A DNA stretch of 64,000 bases from Pleodorina starrii (taxonomy: Eukaryota; Chlorophyta; Chlorophyceae; Chlamydomonadales; Volvocaceae): positions 1,116,001 to 1,180,000 of the forward strand of contig BRXU01000018.1 in NCBI GenBank assembly GCA_030267565.1, written 5' to 3'. The notes beneath the pieces are model-generated. The model was given only the letters and a program-made list of their open reading frames with translations. It made no database searches and had not been told where the DNA came from. Each line of letters starts with the position of its first letter. Within the stretch, counting starts at the first letter, position 1. Positions 34,498 to 45,453 of this stretch are shown piece after piece. Position numbers and translations under genes: made by a program.

Positions 34498-36960
34498 TCA
34501 GAACCAGAACATCCAGATGCAAAACGTGATGACGAGCATGATGACGATCTGCGGAGGCGCAGAAGGAGAAAGGGGCGGGAGGAGAGGTCGGCGGTGGTGT
34601 CACGTGCCAGGGGGTGCTCGGTGACAGCGGGGGGTGATATCTCAAGACATGATTCTGGGGCGAGGATCGCGGCCAACACGCACGCGCTGGGGAACGCCGC
34701 CAAAGCGCGACGTGGTCTCACTCACCATTCCGCCGTACGCCGTGTACATGTCCATCCGCTGCCGGCGCTCAATGAGTCGCAACATGGACTCGCCCAGCCC
34801 CACCGAATTGAGCACATCCAGGGCCTTCTTCTGGGCACTCTGCGGGAGAGAGGGCGGGGAGGAGGGGAGGAGGGGGAGGAGGGGGGTTTGGAGAGTTGGT
34901 TTGCAAAATGAAACAAGAAGCGGGGAGGGGGCGGGTGGGACACGTGGGGGCGCCAACCGCGCGGGGGGAGCCAACGAAGAATCAGCATGTACTGCATGTA
35001 CAGGCCTGTACCTGCATGTACTGCAGGTACACATCCCAAGGGAGACGCGAGCGTCCCTCTGCACTGTTTTCCAGTTCTCAGGGAGACTCCCAGACCAAGC
35101 TGCCGCGCTCTCGAGCGCACACCTGGGTACCACCACCACCACCACCACCGCGCATCTAGCTCCAGCCCCAAGCCTGCCATCCCGGCTCCCTCCACACTCC
35201 ACCCGTGCAGCCCCCTCCCGCCTTCCCACCTTTAGCCGCTCCCTGTTCCCCGCCATGTTGGCTAGGATGTGGGTCCCCGCATCAAACATCTCCTCCAGGT
35301 AGCGCTTGGAGCGCTGCACGCTGCCAGCCACCTGGGCCTCCTCGTCCATCTCCTGAAGGGGGGGCCGGGGGAGGGGGCTGGGAAGGAAGCGGGGGCGGGG
35401 AGGGAGGGACGAGCTTCATCGCTCGCTTGCCTATACCTACGCCTACGACGCTCCCACAGAGCGTCGCGTCGCGGCTCCACCTGCTCCTCCTCCGTCGCCG
35501 CCTCCCTCTCCTTACAAGTCGCCAAACTCTCTGTTCCCGACCTCCACCTCCTCTCTCTCACTGTCTCCACACACAGACGCGCGCACCTGCTTGGCCCTGC
35601 GGCCGCTCTCCCCCCTCGCCAGCAGCTCCTCTCGCTCCCGCTGCTCCGCCGCCCGCCGGCTCTCCCGACCCGTGTGGCGGTCCAACGCATGCCGGATGGA
35701 GTCCAACTCCTCAGACACCTGCTCCACCTTCCTGGAGTTAGAGAGAGAAGGGGGAGGGGACAGGGAGTGATATGCTCCTTTATATAACATTGAGAGAGAA
35801 GGGGTAGGGGGAGGTTGAGGGGGGAATTTGCAAGAATGAAACAGGAAGCCCTGCGGACGCTGTAGTCTGAAGGTGGACTGGATTCCCCCCTGAAAGGGGG
35901 GGGGGTGTAAAACACGAACCCCTTGGTGGTAAGGGGTGGGATGAAGTAGAACAATCCGGACATCTGGGTGAGGGTTGGCAATGAGGGGTGGAGGCAATGC
36001 GGCCATGTGGGTCGGAGGTGGGTGGGCCAGGAAGGAAGGGATCCAGTGCGTGCCGCAGCGTGCAGCACGCGCGGAGCGGATTCGTGGATTGAGGTGGAGG
36101 TGGGTACATCGTTGCGGTGGCGGAGGCGGCGGATGAGGAGTCCAGTCCCAGTTCCAGAGGATATGCCCCTTTCGGAGGCGGTGGAAGGGCGTTTGCGTCG
36201 CGGACCGGTCTGCTCGAGTTGCACGGAGTGGGGTTGGGGGTTGGGGGGTTCAGGAAGACACGGTGCCACGGCGGCTGTCCCCAAGGGACGGACACACATA
36301 GAACAACTCCGGGAGCCCCATGCTACCCCCGTGAGCGACACCCACCGTTTCCACACATCTCGCTTGCTTGCGTTCTCGCGAATGACTTGCATGCGCCAAA
36401 TGGAATCCATCTCGCCGCTTATCCGCTGCGAATAAGGGGGAGGGGGAGGTCGGCCAGTGGGTGCCCGTTGCGGTTCAGTTTGGTGGGCAATGCCAAGACC
36501 TCAAATCGCAGCGACAGCATGTTCGCGTGCAATAAGGAACTGAAAGCGGCCTGCGCACAAGCCAGGCGAAGCCAGATCGACCCGGCGGGACACGAGGGAA
36601 GATGGGACACGTCACGACCCGTAGCATCATCCACCTACCGCAAGGTCGCCAAGTTTTGATTTCAGGTCACGAGCCAGACCGGACGTTGCATCGGCGTTGC
36701 CGTGCTGTCGAATCGTCGCCCCCTGCGAATTGACGCCCAGACCAGCTACAATGTTGCAAGTACTTTTCTTTCATTGGACGCATAGATAATACAGCAAAGG
36801 AGAAATGGACAGAGAGCCCCTTGTGAATCCCTGCAAACTTATGCTAGAGGGGCTTTCACAGCGAAGACCGCACCTCTAACGCCTCCAGCCGTTCGAGTCC
36901 TTCGCGGAGCAGGAGGATCAATCGTTTCGCCTGACTGTGTAATGAAGTGAGATCGGACAT
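34498..36960 (-). CDS. Membrin-type Golgi Qb-SNARE (BOS1/GOSR2/MEMB family), 7 exons
   Basis: Exons: 36960-36874, 36722-36639, 36425-36346, 35731-35587, 35352-35230, 34839-34726, 34548-34498. The total is 684 nt (227 aa), the usual membrin length. Membrin is a tail-anchored Qb-SNARE for ER-Golgi and intra-Golgi vesicle fusion. Family landmarks appear in order: an N-terminal helical region, ISGEMDSIW, VWKRKVEQVSEELDSI, the SNARE helix (GSVQRSKRYLEEMFDAGTHI to RERLK), then ALDVLNSVGLGESMLRLIER, typical of membrin. The protein ends in a single membrane tail, IVIMLVITFCIWMFWF. By alignment to remembered relatives, the zero-layer Gln of the SNARE motif is Asn here (MAGNRERLK). The gene is divergent from UGP3, with 956 bp between starts. 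Confidence 0.95.
34986..35035. repeat. Palindromic GTAC-rich cluster
   Basis: CATGTACTGCATGTACAGG and neighbouring TGTACCTGCATGTACTGC form overlapping short palindromes in a membrin intron. Confidence 0.7.
35759..35792 (-). repeat. Intron module A copy
   Basis: TTATATAAAGGAGC plus the ATATCACTCCCTG core on the minus strand, sense to membrin, about 30 nt before the exon 4 acceptor. Confidence 0.92.
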
Positions 36961-37916
36961 CCCTATGTAAGCCGGTCAATTCGCCGATCGTTATACAGAG
37001 GTAGTTCAAACTTGGCGGTAAGTTATAGAGAGCAAATGCACGAATAAATTTGTCAACGAGAGTTGCTCGCTACAAGAATGAAGTGCTCCAGGCTTCGCGA
37101 CTATCAAACAGCTTTTTGTAATTATCACACCGAAGGTTCAATTCTTTGGACGCAGAAAGTACAAAATAGTGTGTTTATCACAGAATAATATAATGTATGC
37201 TACGAGTATGGGTATCTGCGATCGCGTCTTTCTTGGGCAGCTACGGCACTTGCATCAACCGCGCGCTTTGTACCTTTGTGCGCATCTTGGACTGAGGAGG
37301 TGCCTGAATCGCCCATAAAGCGGGCCCGTGCCTGCTTCACGCCACTTAAACGTATTATTCTTGATAAACAGTGTTCGTTCAGTGCGTGCAGTGCGTCATT
37401 GTGACGGCAAGCTAGGCAACTCCTTCGCATCTGGGCCGTCGCGAAACACCTAGATCACAGTTGACAAGTGATGCCTAGGGGCCCCGCGCCTCAATTGGAA
37501 GCCAGCGCCTGTGTCGCGAGCGTCATGCACGGCTTTTGCCGCTGGACCCCATCGCGCTACTGCGAGCTGTGTTGCAGCAACCTCTGCATTTGTTAAGCCT
37601 TCGCGCAGCCTCTTGCGGGCCCACTCTCCCGTGGGCTTGCCTCCAGGCCGTCAGGCCATCCAGCGCATGCCGTCGTCCCGTCACGCCGCCCCGGAGCTTC
37701 GCTGCGCCCAGCCCTCTCGCCCCACCGACGCGGCCTGCTAAGGCCCAGCAAGCGCGCCGACCGCCCTTCGGTCAGCCGCGCGCGCTTGCGCCCGGCCTCT
37801 CCAGTGCCGGCATTCGCCATTTCTGTCGTCAGGACCACCAGCCCTTCCGCCCTCGCCTCAAAGCCAGACTCACCCAACCAACCCGAGCCTCTAGCCTCTA
37901 GCCCTACTCCAGCCAT
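36961..37916. promoter_or_regulatory. Divergent promoter region (membrin / UGP3)
   Basis: 956 bp between divergent start codons. The half next to membrin is strongly AT-richer and the half next to UGP3 is GC-rich. No TATA element is assigned. Confidence 0.5.
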
Positions 37917-40900
37917 ATGGCCACTCGCGCGCCCTCCGCGATGCCGGCCGTTTCGGCATCCTCCCAGCCGCGCGGCGCCGCGGCGCCGCTCCTACCGCTG
38001 CTGCTGCCGCTGCCGCCGCACCAGCCCGCGCCCACACCCGCACCCGCCGCCTGGGCTCGCCGCATCCTCGTCGCGCCGCGGCTCGGCTACTCGCACCCTA
38101 CGGCCACGCGACGAAGCAGCGTCGTGCGGTCTGCCGCCTCCGGCCATGCGCCAAACCACCCCCACCCCCGCCACCCCCAGCCGCGGAAGCCCACAACGGC
38201 GCCGGCCGCCCAGTCGCCCTCCGCAGCCACAGCCAGGAACCCGCCGGCGACGCCTGTCCCCCCAGAACAGCAGGACCACCACCAGCAGCAGCGGACTCAG
38301 CTGCCGTACTTTGCGCCCCTGCCCGGTACGGGTACCGTACAGTCGTACGAGGACGAGTTTCAGCTCCAGAGCGACGCGGAGCTGCCTCTGGAGGCGCAGA
38401 TTGTCCGACTGGAGGCCATCTTGGAGCACGTGCGGGTGGCGGAGACGGATGAGGACAAGGTACGGCAGGGGGGCTCGGTGCTGGTAGGGGAACGCGCGGC
38501 AACCCCCCAACCTCCCCAACCCCCCACACCCCCCAACCCCCTGCGGACACGCTGCCTCGGGCGGCCGGCCCGGTGCGTCACCAGCATACTGCCGTACTGC
38601 CGTACTTGCGGGTCGCCGCGCGTGTCCTTGCTGCGTGCGTGTCCGCATTTCGTTGCCGCTCGTGTATCGCCCATGACCGCGTGTCACTCTTCTCCAACCC
38701 CTCTCCCCCTTTATCCCCCCTCTCCCCTTTCCTCCCCGCTCCCCCCTTCTCCCGCTCTCCCCCCCCCCCAGGTTGTCCTGCTGGGTCAGGTGGACAGCGT
38801 GGCCGCATTCGTCAACAACCCCAGGTGGGTGGGTCGGAGCGACCGATGAATGACCCGTGGGTCGGCACTCGGCAGGTGTGCCATTTACTCCTAGGGGACA
38901 CAGGCAAAGGGAAGTCCTTGGGGAAGTGGGTCGGGACCCGTGGGGCGGGAGGTGTGTATGTGGGGGGGGTGCCAGGGAGCTTGGAGCTTGGGGCTCGCCC
39001 CACTTCCGGACCAACCCACCCCCCGTTCCCCCCGCCCGCCGACGCACCCAGTACGACACAACCTCATTCGTACCCGCGGACCCCGACCCTGATTCCCTTC
39101 CCCACTCAACCCGCCAAGCCCCGCCGCATTCCTCCCTCACCCCCCCTCGGACCCGGACCCTCCTCCGCCCCTCCTCCTCACCCTCACCCCTCTCCCCCTC
39201 CACCACCTCCTCCCTCCTCCAATCTCCCACTCCCCGCAGGAACGCGGCGGTGTGCGGCGCTCTGTCCTCCCTGGACGCCTCCCATAGGGCCCTGCTGCTG
39301 AGCCTGCCCGCCATGATGCAGGAGCACGTGCTGATGGAGCCACCGGGAGGTGAGGCGGGGGGGAGGGACTGGGGGGGAAGGAATGGGGGGAATGGGAGGG
39401 AGGGAGGGAGGGACTGGGGGTGAGGGAGGGACTGGGGGGGAGGGACTCGGATGTGGGGAGGGACTGCCCCGTGGCCGCATTGCACTCGGCCAAGCTCCCC
39501 CGAACCCCACCCAATGCCCCTCCCCCTCCCTCGCCCCCTCCCTCTCTCTCCCTTCCTTCCCCTCCCGCTTACTTTGCTGCGGCCCTTCGTTCTCATCTCC
39601 CATTTACCCAACCCAAACCCAACCAAACCCGACCCCCCACCCCCCGCAGCCCCTCCCAGCCCCCCCGAGGCGCTGCTCCCCCGCCTGACCTCCCTCGCTG
39701 TCCGACTGGCCCGAGTGGAGCAGTTCTATGACAGTGTGGGGGGGCTGCTGGGCTACCAGATAAAGAGCCTGCAGCTCATTGTGGCGGGAATGCAGGTGGG
39801 GGGTGGGGGGGTCAGGGAGTGATATGCTCCTTCATATAAGAACGAGTCACTGCGGACGTTGTTGATCAGGTGGGGGTGGGGGTGGTAGTGGTAGTGGGGG
39901 TGGTAGACTCTAGGGTCAATTCCAAAGCCGACCGACCGACAGGAAAGGAGAGGACAGGTTTATGAACCCAAACCTGGTTAACCCTGCTTGCCGTCAACCC
40001 GATCCTACATCTCGCCCCCCGCCCCCCGCCCCCGCTGTCCTTACCTCGACACCCTCACCCCCACCTCCACCTCCACCTCAGGACAAGAGCGCCCGAAGCA
40101 AGCAACAGCAGCAGCAACAACAGCAGCAGACGGAGGAGGCTGCGGCCGCCAACGCCGACGCTCCCCCCGGCCCTGCCCCTGCCCCCGGCCCAGGGGGTGG
40201 GGTGGGTGAGGTTCGCTTCCACGTGCCTCGCGGCATGGACCTGGCTGGGGAGGAGGGCGCCGGGGTGGGGGTGGCGGCGGCGGCGCAGGGTCTGGCCGCC
40301 CTGCCTTTTATGGCGGAGATCTACCCGGTACGGCAGGGGGAGGGGCTGGGGGCTGGGGGAGGGAGGTGGGGCGAACGGACACGGTACTTGCCGTGTGTCT
40401 GGTGGGAGGTCCAACTTCCAACTTCCAACTGGGGGGAGAGGGGAGGAGGGAGGGACTGGACGGGGTCGGCTCAGCTGCGCGTCCGCCGTCACACACGCGG
40501 GCTGCTGACCCCGCCACCGGTCCACAGCGGCGGCGGTGCGCGAGTGCGAGTGCGGGTGCGAGTGCGGGTGCTAGTGCGGGTGCATGGAAAAGCGCCGGGA
40601 GTTGGCGCCACATTACGTCACACATCACGTCACACATCACGTCACACATCACGTCACAAATGACGTCACAAATGACGTCATGCTCTCGCTGTGGTGGCTG
40701 ACGTCACCCCCCCCTCCCCCTCCCCATTTCCCCCCCCCCCCCCGGGCTGTCCGCTGCCCCGCAGGTGGGCGGTGCGGGTGACCGGCTGGGCCTGGTGGAC
40801 GAGGCGACGGGGGAGAGCCTGCCGGCGGCCATGTTGCCGTACGCGGGTCGTACACTCATGGAGGTGCTCATCAGGGACCTGCAGGTGGGGGGAGGTTGGG

Positions 40901-43900
40901 GGGGAGGGGGGGGAGTGCCGAGGAGGTTGGGGTTGGAGTGGGGAGGGGGGGCCGAGGAGTTGGGGGATTCGAGGGGCGACGGGTTTTATGGACTGGACTG
41001 AACTGGACTGGACACGGGAAGGGGGCGGAAGGGGGCGAAAAAGGGATTGGATTGAGGTTCCCCCCCTTCCCTCCTCCCCACCTTCACACTTGCCCACTCG
41101 CCCACTCGCCCACTCGCCAAGTCCGCCCGTCACGCACCATCATTTACCAAATTCACGGGCTCCGGGGCCTGTCCGTGGATAACCCCGAAACCCCCCTCCC
41201 CCCTCCCCACATCTCTCTCCCCTCTCCCCTCCCCCCTCCCCCCTCCCCCCTCCCCCCTCCCCCCTCCTCCCTCCCCTCCTTTCCCCCCCCTCCCCGGCCT
41301 ATACGTGGATAACCCCCCCGAAAGGCCCGCGAGTACCTCCACTTCCAGCTCACCGGGCGGCAGGTGACCACCCCCGTGGCCATCATGACCAGTGACGCCA
41401 AGGGCAATCACGACCGAGTCAGTCGGCTGCTGGGGGAGCTGCAGTGGGCGGGGCGGGGGCCGGGGGCGTTCCGGCTGTTCAGACAGCCCATGGTGCCGGT
41501 ACTGGCAGCGGAGGACGGACGGTGGGTGGGTGGGGAGATTGGGGGGAGGGAGGGAAGGGGGGGGGACCGGGGCCTGAGGGGGGAAAGGGAGGGGGGGGAG
41601 GGGGGGGAGGGGGGGGGGAGGGAGGGGGTGGTGTAACCCTAACACACGCACACACCCATACACACACCCATACACATACCCATATACACACGCACACACA
41701 CACACACGCCTCCCTCCCTCCCTCTCCCCCCTCCCGCCTCCCAGCTGGCTCCTGAGCCGACCCATGGGTCCCATGATGAAACCCGGCGGCCACGGCGCCA
41801 TCTGGAAGCTCATGTGGGACCAGGGCGTCTTCGACTGGCTCACCGTCACGCACGGCCGCCGCGCCGCGCTGGTACGACAGATCTCAAACCCAATGGCGGG
41901 AACCGACACCACGCTGCTCGCACTGGCGGGCGCGGGCTTCGCCCGCGGCCGCGGCGGCGGCGCCGCCGCCTTCGGCTTCATGTCCTGCGAGCGAGCCGTC
42001 GGCGCCGCCGAGGGCATGAATGTACTGCAGGAGCGGCGGCGGTGGGTGCCGGCGGCGGCGGCCGCCGGCTCCGCCGGCGGCGGCGGCGGCGGCCGCTGGG
42101 TGTACGAATACGGCGTGACTAATGTGGAGTACACTGAGTTTGAGCGGCTGGGCCTGAGTGACGAGGCGGTGTCGGCCAACTCAAAGACGAGTGTGTTTCC
42201 CGCCAATACGAATGTGCTGTTTGTGGGGCTGTACGGCGCAAAGCGAATCGTGGCGGAGGTGGGTGCCAGCGCGCGCGCAAGGGCGCAACCCACATGTGTC
42301 AGGAATGTGTGCGACATGTGTGCACGGCATGTGTATGTATGTACGGCGCACGATGCGTGCGTGCGCACGCACGGCATGCGTGTTTTTAGGGCCGGGTGGG
42401 TGGGTGGGTGGGTGGGGGAGAACAGGATGGGGGGTAATTTGTTTTTTCGGCTGAGATGGGAGGGCGCGGCGCTGTACACCTTCGCCCTCCTACAAAACTT
42501 CCATCTAGTCCTTCCTGCCTCTTATCTCTGACGCCAGCCAGTCAACTTGCCGTATCGGGTCCTTTCCTTCGCTGTCGTACTCTAATCTTCTTTCCCCTTC
42601 TCCCCGCCCCCTCCCTCCCCCCCCCCACCCCCCTTCGCACACTGCCCAGGCGGTGTCAAAGGGCGACGGCGAGCAGCTGCTCCCGGGCCTTATCTTCAAC
42701 CTCAACAAGAAAGTGTCGTACACCGACCCGCTGGGAGGCGGCACCCGAGAGGTACGGCATACACACACGCACAAACGCGCGCGCGCACATGCGCGCGCAC
42801 ATGCGCGCATATCCCCGGCATATGTTTTACGCGTTGCGTTGTGCGTCTGGGTGTGTTTGACCCCTTCCCGCGGCTCCCCCACCCTCACTTCAACCCACCC
42901 TACCCCACCCCAACCCCAACCCCAACCGTATACGGGCTCCGGCCTATACGTGGATACCCCCCACTCCACCCCCTCACCCCCTCACCCCAGGTGACCGGTG
43001 GACGCATGGAGAGCACCATGCAGAACCTGGCCGACTACCTGACTGACTCATTCGACCGACCCATGGACCCGCGGGAGCTGCCAGAGTCAAAGTGAGAGTA
43101 CCCGGAAGGAGGGGGAGGAGGAGGGGGGAAAGGGTTAGGCCGGGGTGTGTGTGGGGGGGGGGGGAGGTCGGGGCCCTGTTGCTGCGTCCGTTCGCTTCGC
43201 AGTCGTCTCGTCCCCTCGTCTCCGCTGCGGCACCTTCCTAATCTCCCCCCAACCCCAACCCCAGCCCCCAATCTCCCTCACCCCAATCCGTCTCGTTTTG
43301 TACTGGAGCATGTCACTCCCTGACCCCCCAAACTGTCCTCCCCACGCCTCACCCCCCTCCCCCTCCTCCTACCCCCCTCCCCCCCTCCCCCTCACCCCCC
43401 CCCCTCCCAAAGGCTGTCCACCTTCCTGGTATCCAACCTGCGCCGCAAGGTGACCTCCTCCGCCAAGAAGCGCCGTCAGCCCGGCTCCCCCCGCATAGCT
43501 CAGACCCCCGACGGCTCCTTCTACGACCTACAGCGCAACGCCTGGCAGCTGCTGCAGCGCTGCGGACTGGCGGATGTGCCGGAGCCGGGCAGCACAGAAC
43601 AGTACCTGGAGAAGGTGGGGTGGGAATGGGGGGGTATGGGTGGGTGGGTGGGGTGGGGAGGGGTGGGATGCGCCGTTGGTGCTGGATCCTCCTCTCCTCT
43701 CTCTCCTCTCCTCCTCACCCTCACCCTGGTCGGCCCATGTCCCCCTTCCCCCGTCGTCGCGCCATGTCCCTAGAACAACCCTTGAGCCTTTATATAAAAC
43801 ATCTAAAACCCTAAAACCCTGCTTTAAACGGACCTTTCAGAACCCTAAACCCCAATATCCCCCCAATGCCCCCCCTCTCAATATGTCCCCCCCCCCCAAA

Positions 43901-45453
43901 TGCTCAGGGCCCCGGCTTCATCTTTCTGTTCCACCCGGCTCTCGGGCCGCTGTGGGACGTGATCAGCCAGAAGGTCGTGGGCGGGTCGCTGACCCACGGG
44001 TCGGAGCTGGTGCTGGAGGTGGCGGAGGCGCGCCTGCAGCAGCTGCACCTGGACGGAAGCCTGCAGGTGGTTGGGGGTGGTGGTTAGGGGTGGTTTGGGG
44101 TGGTTGCTGTAGGCAGCGGAGGGAAGCGGTAACGGAAAACCGTTTTTTTCTTTCTTTCTTCAAGGTTTTCTTTCCTAAAGGGTTGTTTTATGGGTTTTCC
44201 TTCACTCACACAGATCTGCGCTGAGAACGTGATGGGCCACACGGAGACCGTCGGCCTGCCGCCGGTGGCGGCAGCCTCCGCCGCCGCCTCCGCCGCCGCC
44301 CAGGCACACCACCACCACCACCACTACCAAGCCGCCGCCGGCGCCGCCACCAGCGCGGCGCCGACGCTGTCCATCTCCAGTCTCCACAACGGCACAGTCG
44401 AGATGGCGTTGGGGCCGCGGGGGGTGGCGCACGGCGGGCCCGTGCAGCAGCAGCAGCAGGCCGCGGCGGCAGGCGGCGGCGGTGGGGCAGGTGGCGGCGA
44501 TGCGGTGGGCGGCGGCGTGTCGCCAGCGCCGGGTGGCGGCGGGCTGTTGCGCTACGGGCGGCGGTGCGGTCGAGTCCAGCTGGTCAATGTCCGGGTGGTG
44601 AATGCGGGGGTGGACTGGCAGGCGCCGGACAACGTGTACTGGAAGCACCAGGTAAAGGAGAGGGTGTCATGACGGATTGCTGCGTGACAAGGGTCTGTGT
44701 GGTGGGTGGGTGGGTGGGTTATCCACGCATAGCATCAGGTAAAGGAGAAGGGGGCCGCGGGCCTTGCTCTGTCTTGTACTTTGGTTGTCGTTTTTTCCAA
44801 AAACCCGCGCCCCCGTGCGGTATCTTCTTTTTGCCCCCGTTTTGCCGCCGCCGCTTTGGCTGCCTGTGTGTGTCTGTCGCGCCTGTCACTGCCGTACTAC
44901 CGCTGCCGTACTACCGTACTGCCCGTACTACCGTCTGGGCCACATCGTGGCCCATCACAGCCGCTGAGGTCACATCTTATTGCCACCCCCCATCCCACCT
45001 CCCCAACACCCAACCCAACCCAACCCCAACCCAACCCAACCTCTGATTCAGGTATCCCGGCGCGAGTCCTGCAAGGTGGTGCTCCTGGGCCAATCCGAGT
45101 TCGAGGCCTATGACGTCACAATCGCCGGATCCCATACATTTGTCGTACCAGACGGCTTCCGACTCACCGTCACCGCCGCCGCCGCCGCTGACGGCGCCGT
45201 CGGCGGCGGTGCGCTTCGCACGCAGCTGACGCCGCTGACGCCGGCGGCCGCTGGTACGGCAGCGGGCGGCTACGAGCCGTCGTGGGAGTGGGTGTACTCG
45301 ATGGATACGGCAGGTGCCGTACGGCTGTCGTACGTTGGCGCCGCGCTGCCGCGCGCCGCGCCGGCTGCGGCGGGCATGGCCGCGACGGCGACGGCGCGGG
45401 CGATGGCAGCGGCGGAGCGCCGGGGGACGTACGTGCTGGACTTCAGCATCTGA
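37917..45453 (+). CDS. UGP3: UDP-glucose pyrophosphorylase 3, chloroplastic, 14 exons
   Basis: Exons: 37917-38459, 38772-38824, 39240-39349, 39650-39795, 40082-40327, 40765-40884, 41325-41521, 41745-42258, 42650-42751, 42991-43091, 43413-43614, 43908-44066, 44214-44651, 45052-45453 (1110 aa). UGP3 makes UDP-glucose from UTP and glucose-1-phosphate in plastids for sulfolipid synthesis. The Ala/Pro/Ser-rich, basic N-terminus looks like a transit peptide. The nucleotide-binding Gly-rich stretch is VGGAGDRLGLVDEATGESLP, followed by LPYAGRTLMEVLIRDLQARE. The substrate-binding signature MMKPGGHGAIWKL and the family block VRQISNPMAGTDTTLLALAG are intact. YEYGVTNVEYTEFERLGL is also typical. Insertions rich in Gln, Ala, His and Gly lengthen it relative to plant UGP3. 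Intron 6 ends in an unusual AAAG acceptor inside a module B context. Confidence 0.95.
39811..39842 (-). repeat. Intron module A, inverted copy beside a 5' splice site
   Basis: GTCAGGGAGTGATATGCTCC lies just downstream of the donor of UGP3 intron 4, antisense to the gene. It is the only clearly inverted module A copy in the window. Confidence 0.9.
40613..40682. repeat. Tandem array of ACGTCA/TGACGTCA motifs
   Basis: Repeats of CACATCACGT then CAAATGACGT units in UGP3 intron 5. The last units create full TGACGTCA palindromes (the CRE/bZIP core). A functional role is not shown. Confidence 0.85.
41153..41187 (+). repeat. Intron module B copy (diverged)
   Basis: CACGGGCTCCGGGGCCTGTCC then GTGGATAACCCC, in UGP3 intron 6. 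Confidence 0.8.
41295..41324 (+). repeat. Intron module B copy at a 3' splice site
   Basis: GGCCTATACGTGGATAACCC runs into the AAAG acceptor of UGP3 intron 6. Confidence 0.88.
41640..41710. repeat. CA-rich microsatellite
   Basis: CACACA and CCATACACA units in UGP3 intron 7. Confidence 0.8.
42929..42962 (+). repeat. Intron module B copy
   Basis: TACGGGCTCCGGCCTATACG then TGGATACCCC, about 30 nt before the UGP3 exon 10 acceptor. Confidence 0.9.
43186..43250 (+). repeat. Intron module C copy
   Basis: GTCTCCGCTGCGGCACCTTCC and flanks in UGP3 intron 10, upstream of a module A copy. Confidence 0.8.
43308..43330 (+). repeat. Intron module A copy
   Basis: GGAGCATGTCACTCCCTGAC in UGP3 intron 10, sense orientation. 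Confidence 0.9.
43799..43860 (+). repeat. Telomere-like CCCTAAA tract
   Basis: CTAAAACCCTAAAACCCTG and a later ACCCTAAACCCC, about 50-100 nt before the UGP3 exon 12 acceptor, sense orientation. Confidence 0.8.
44715..44736 (-). repeat. Intron module B fragment, inverted
   Basis: GGGTTATCCACGCATAGC is antisense in UGP3 intron 13, about 65 nt after the donor. Confidence 0.7.
44807..44838 (+). repeat. Intron module C copy
   Basis: GTGCGGTATCTTCTTTTTGC then CCC in UGP3 intron 13. Confidence 0.8.
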
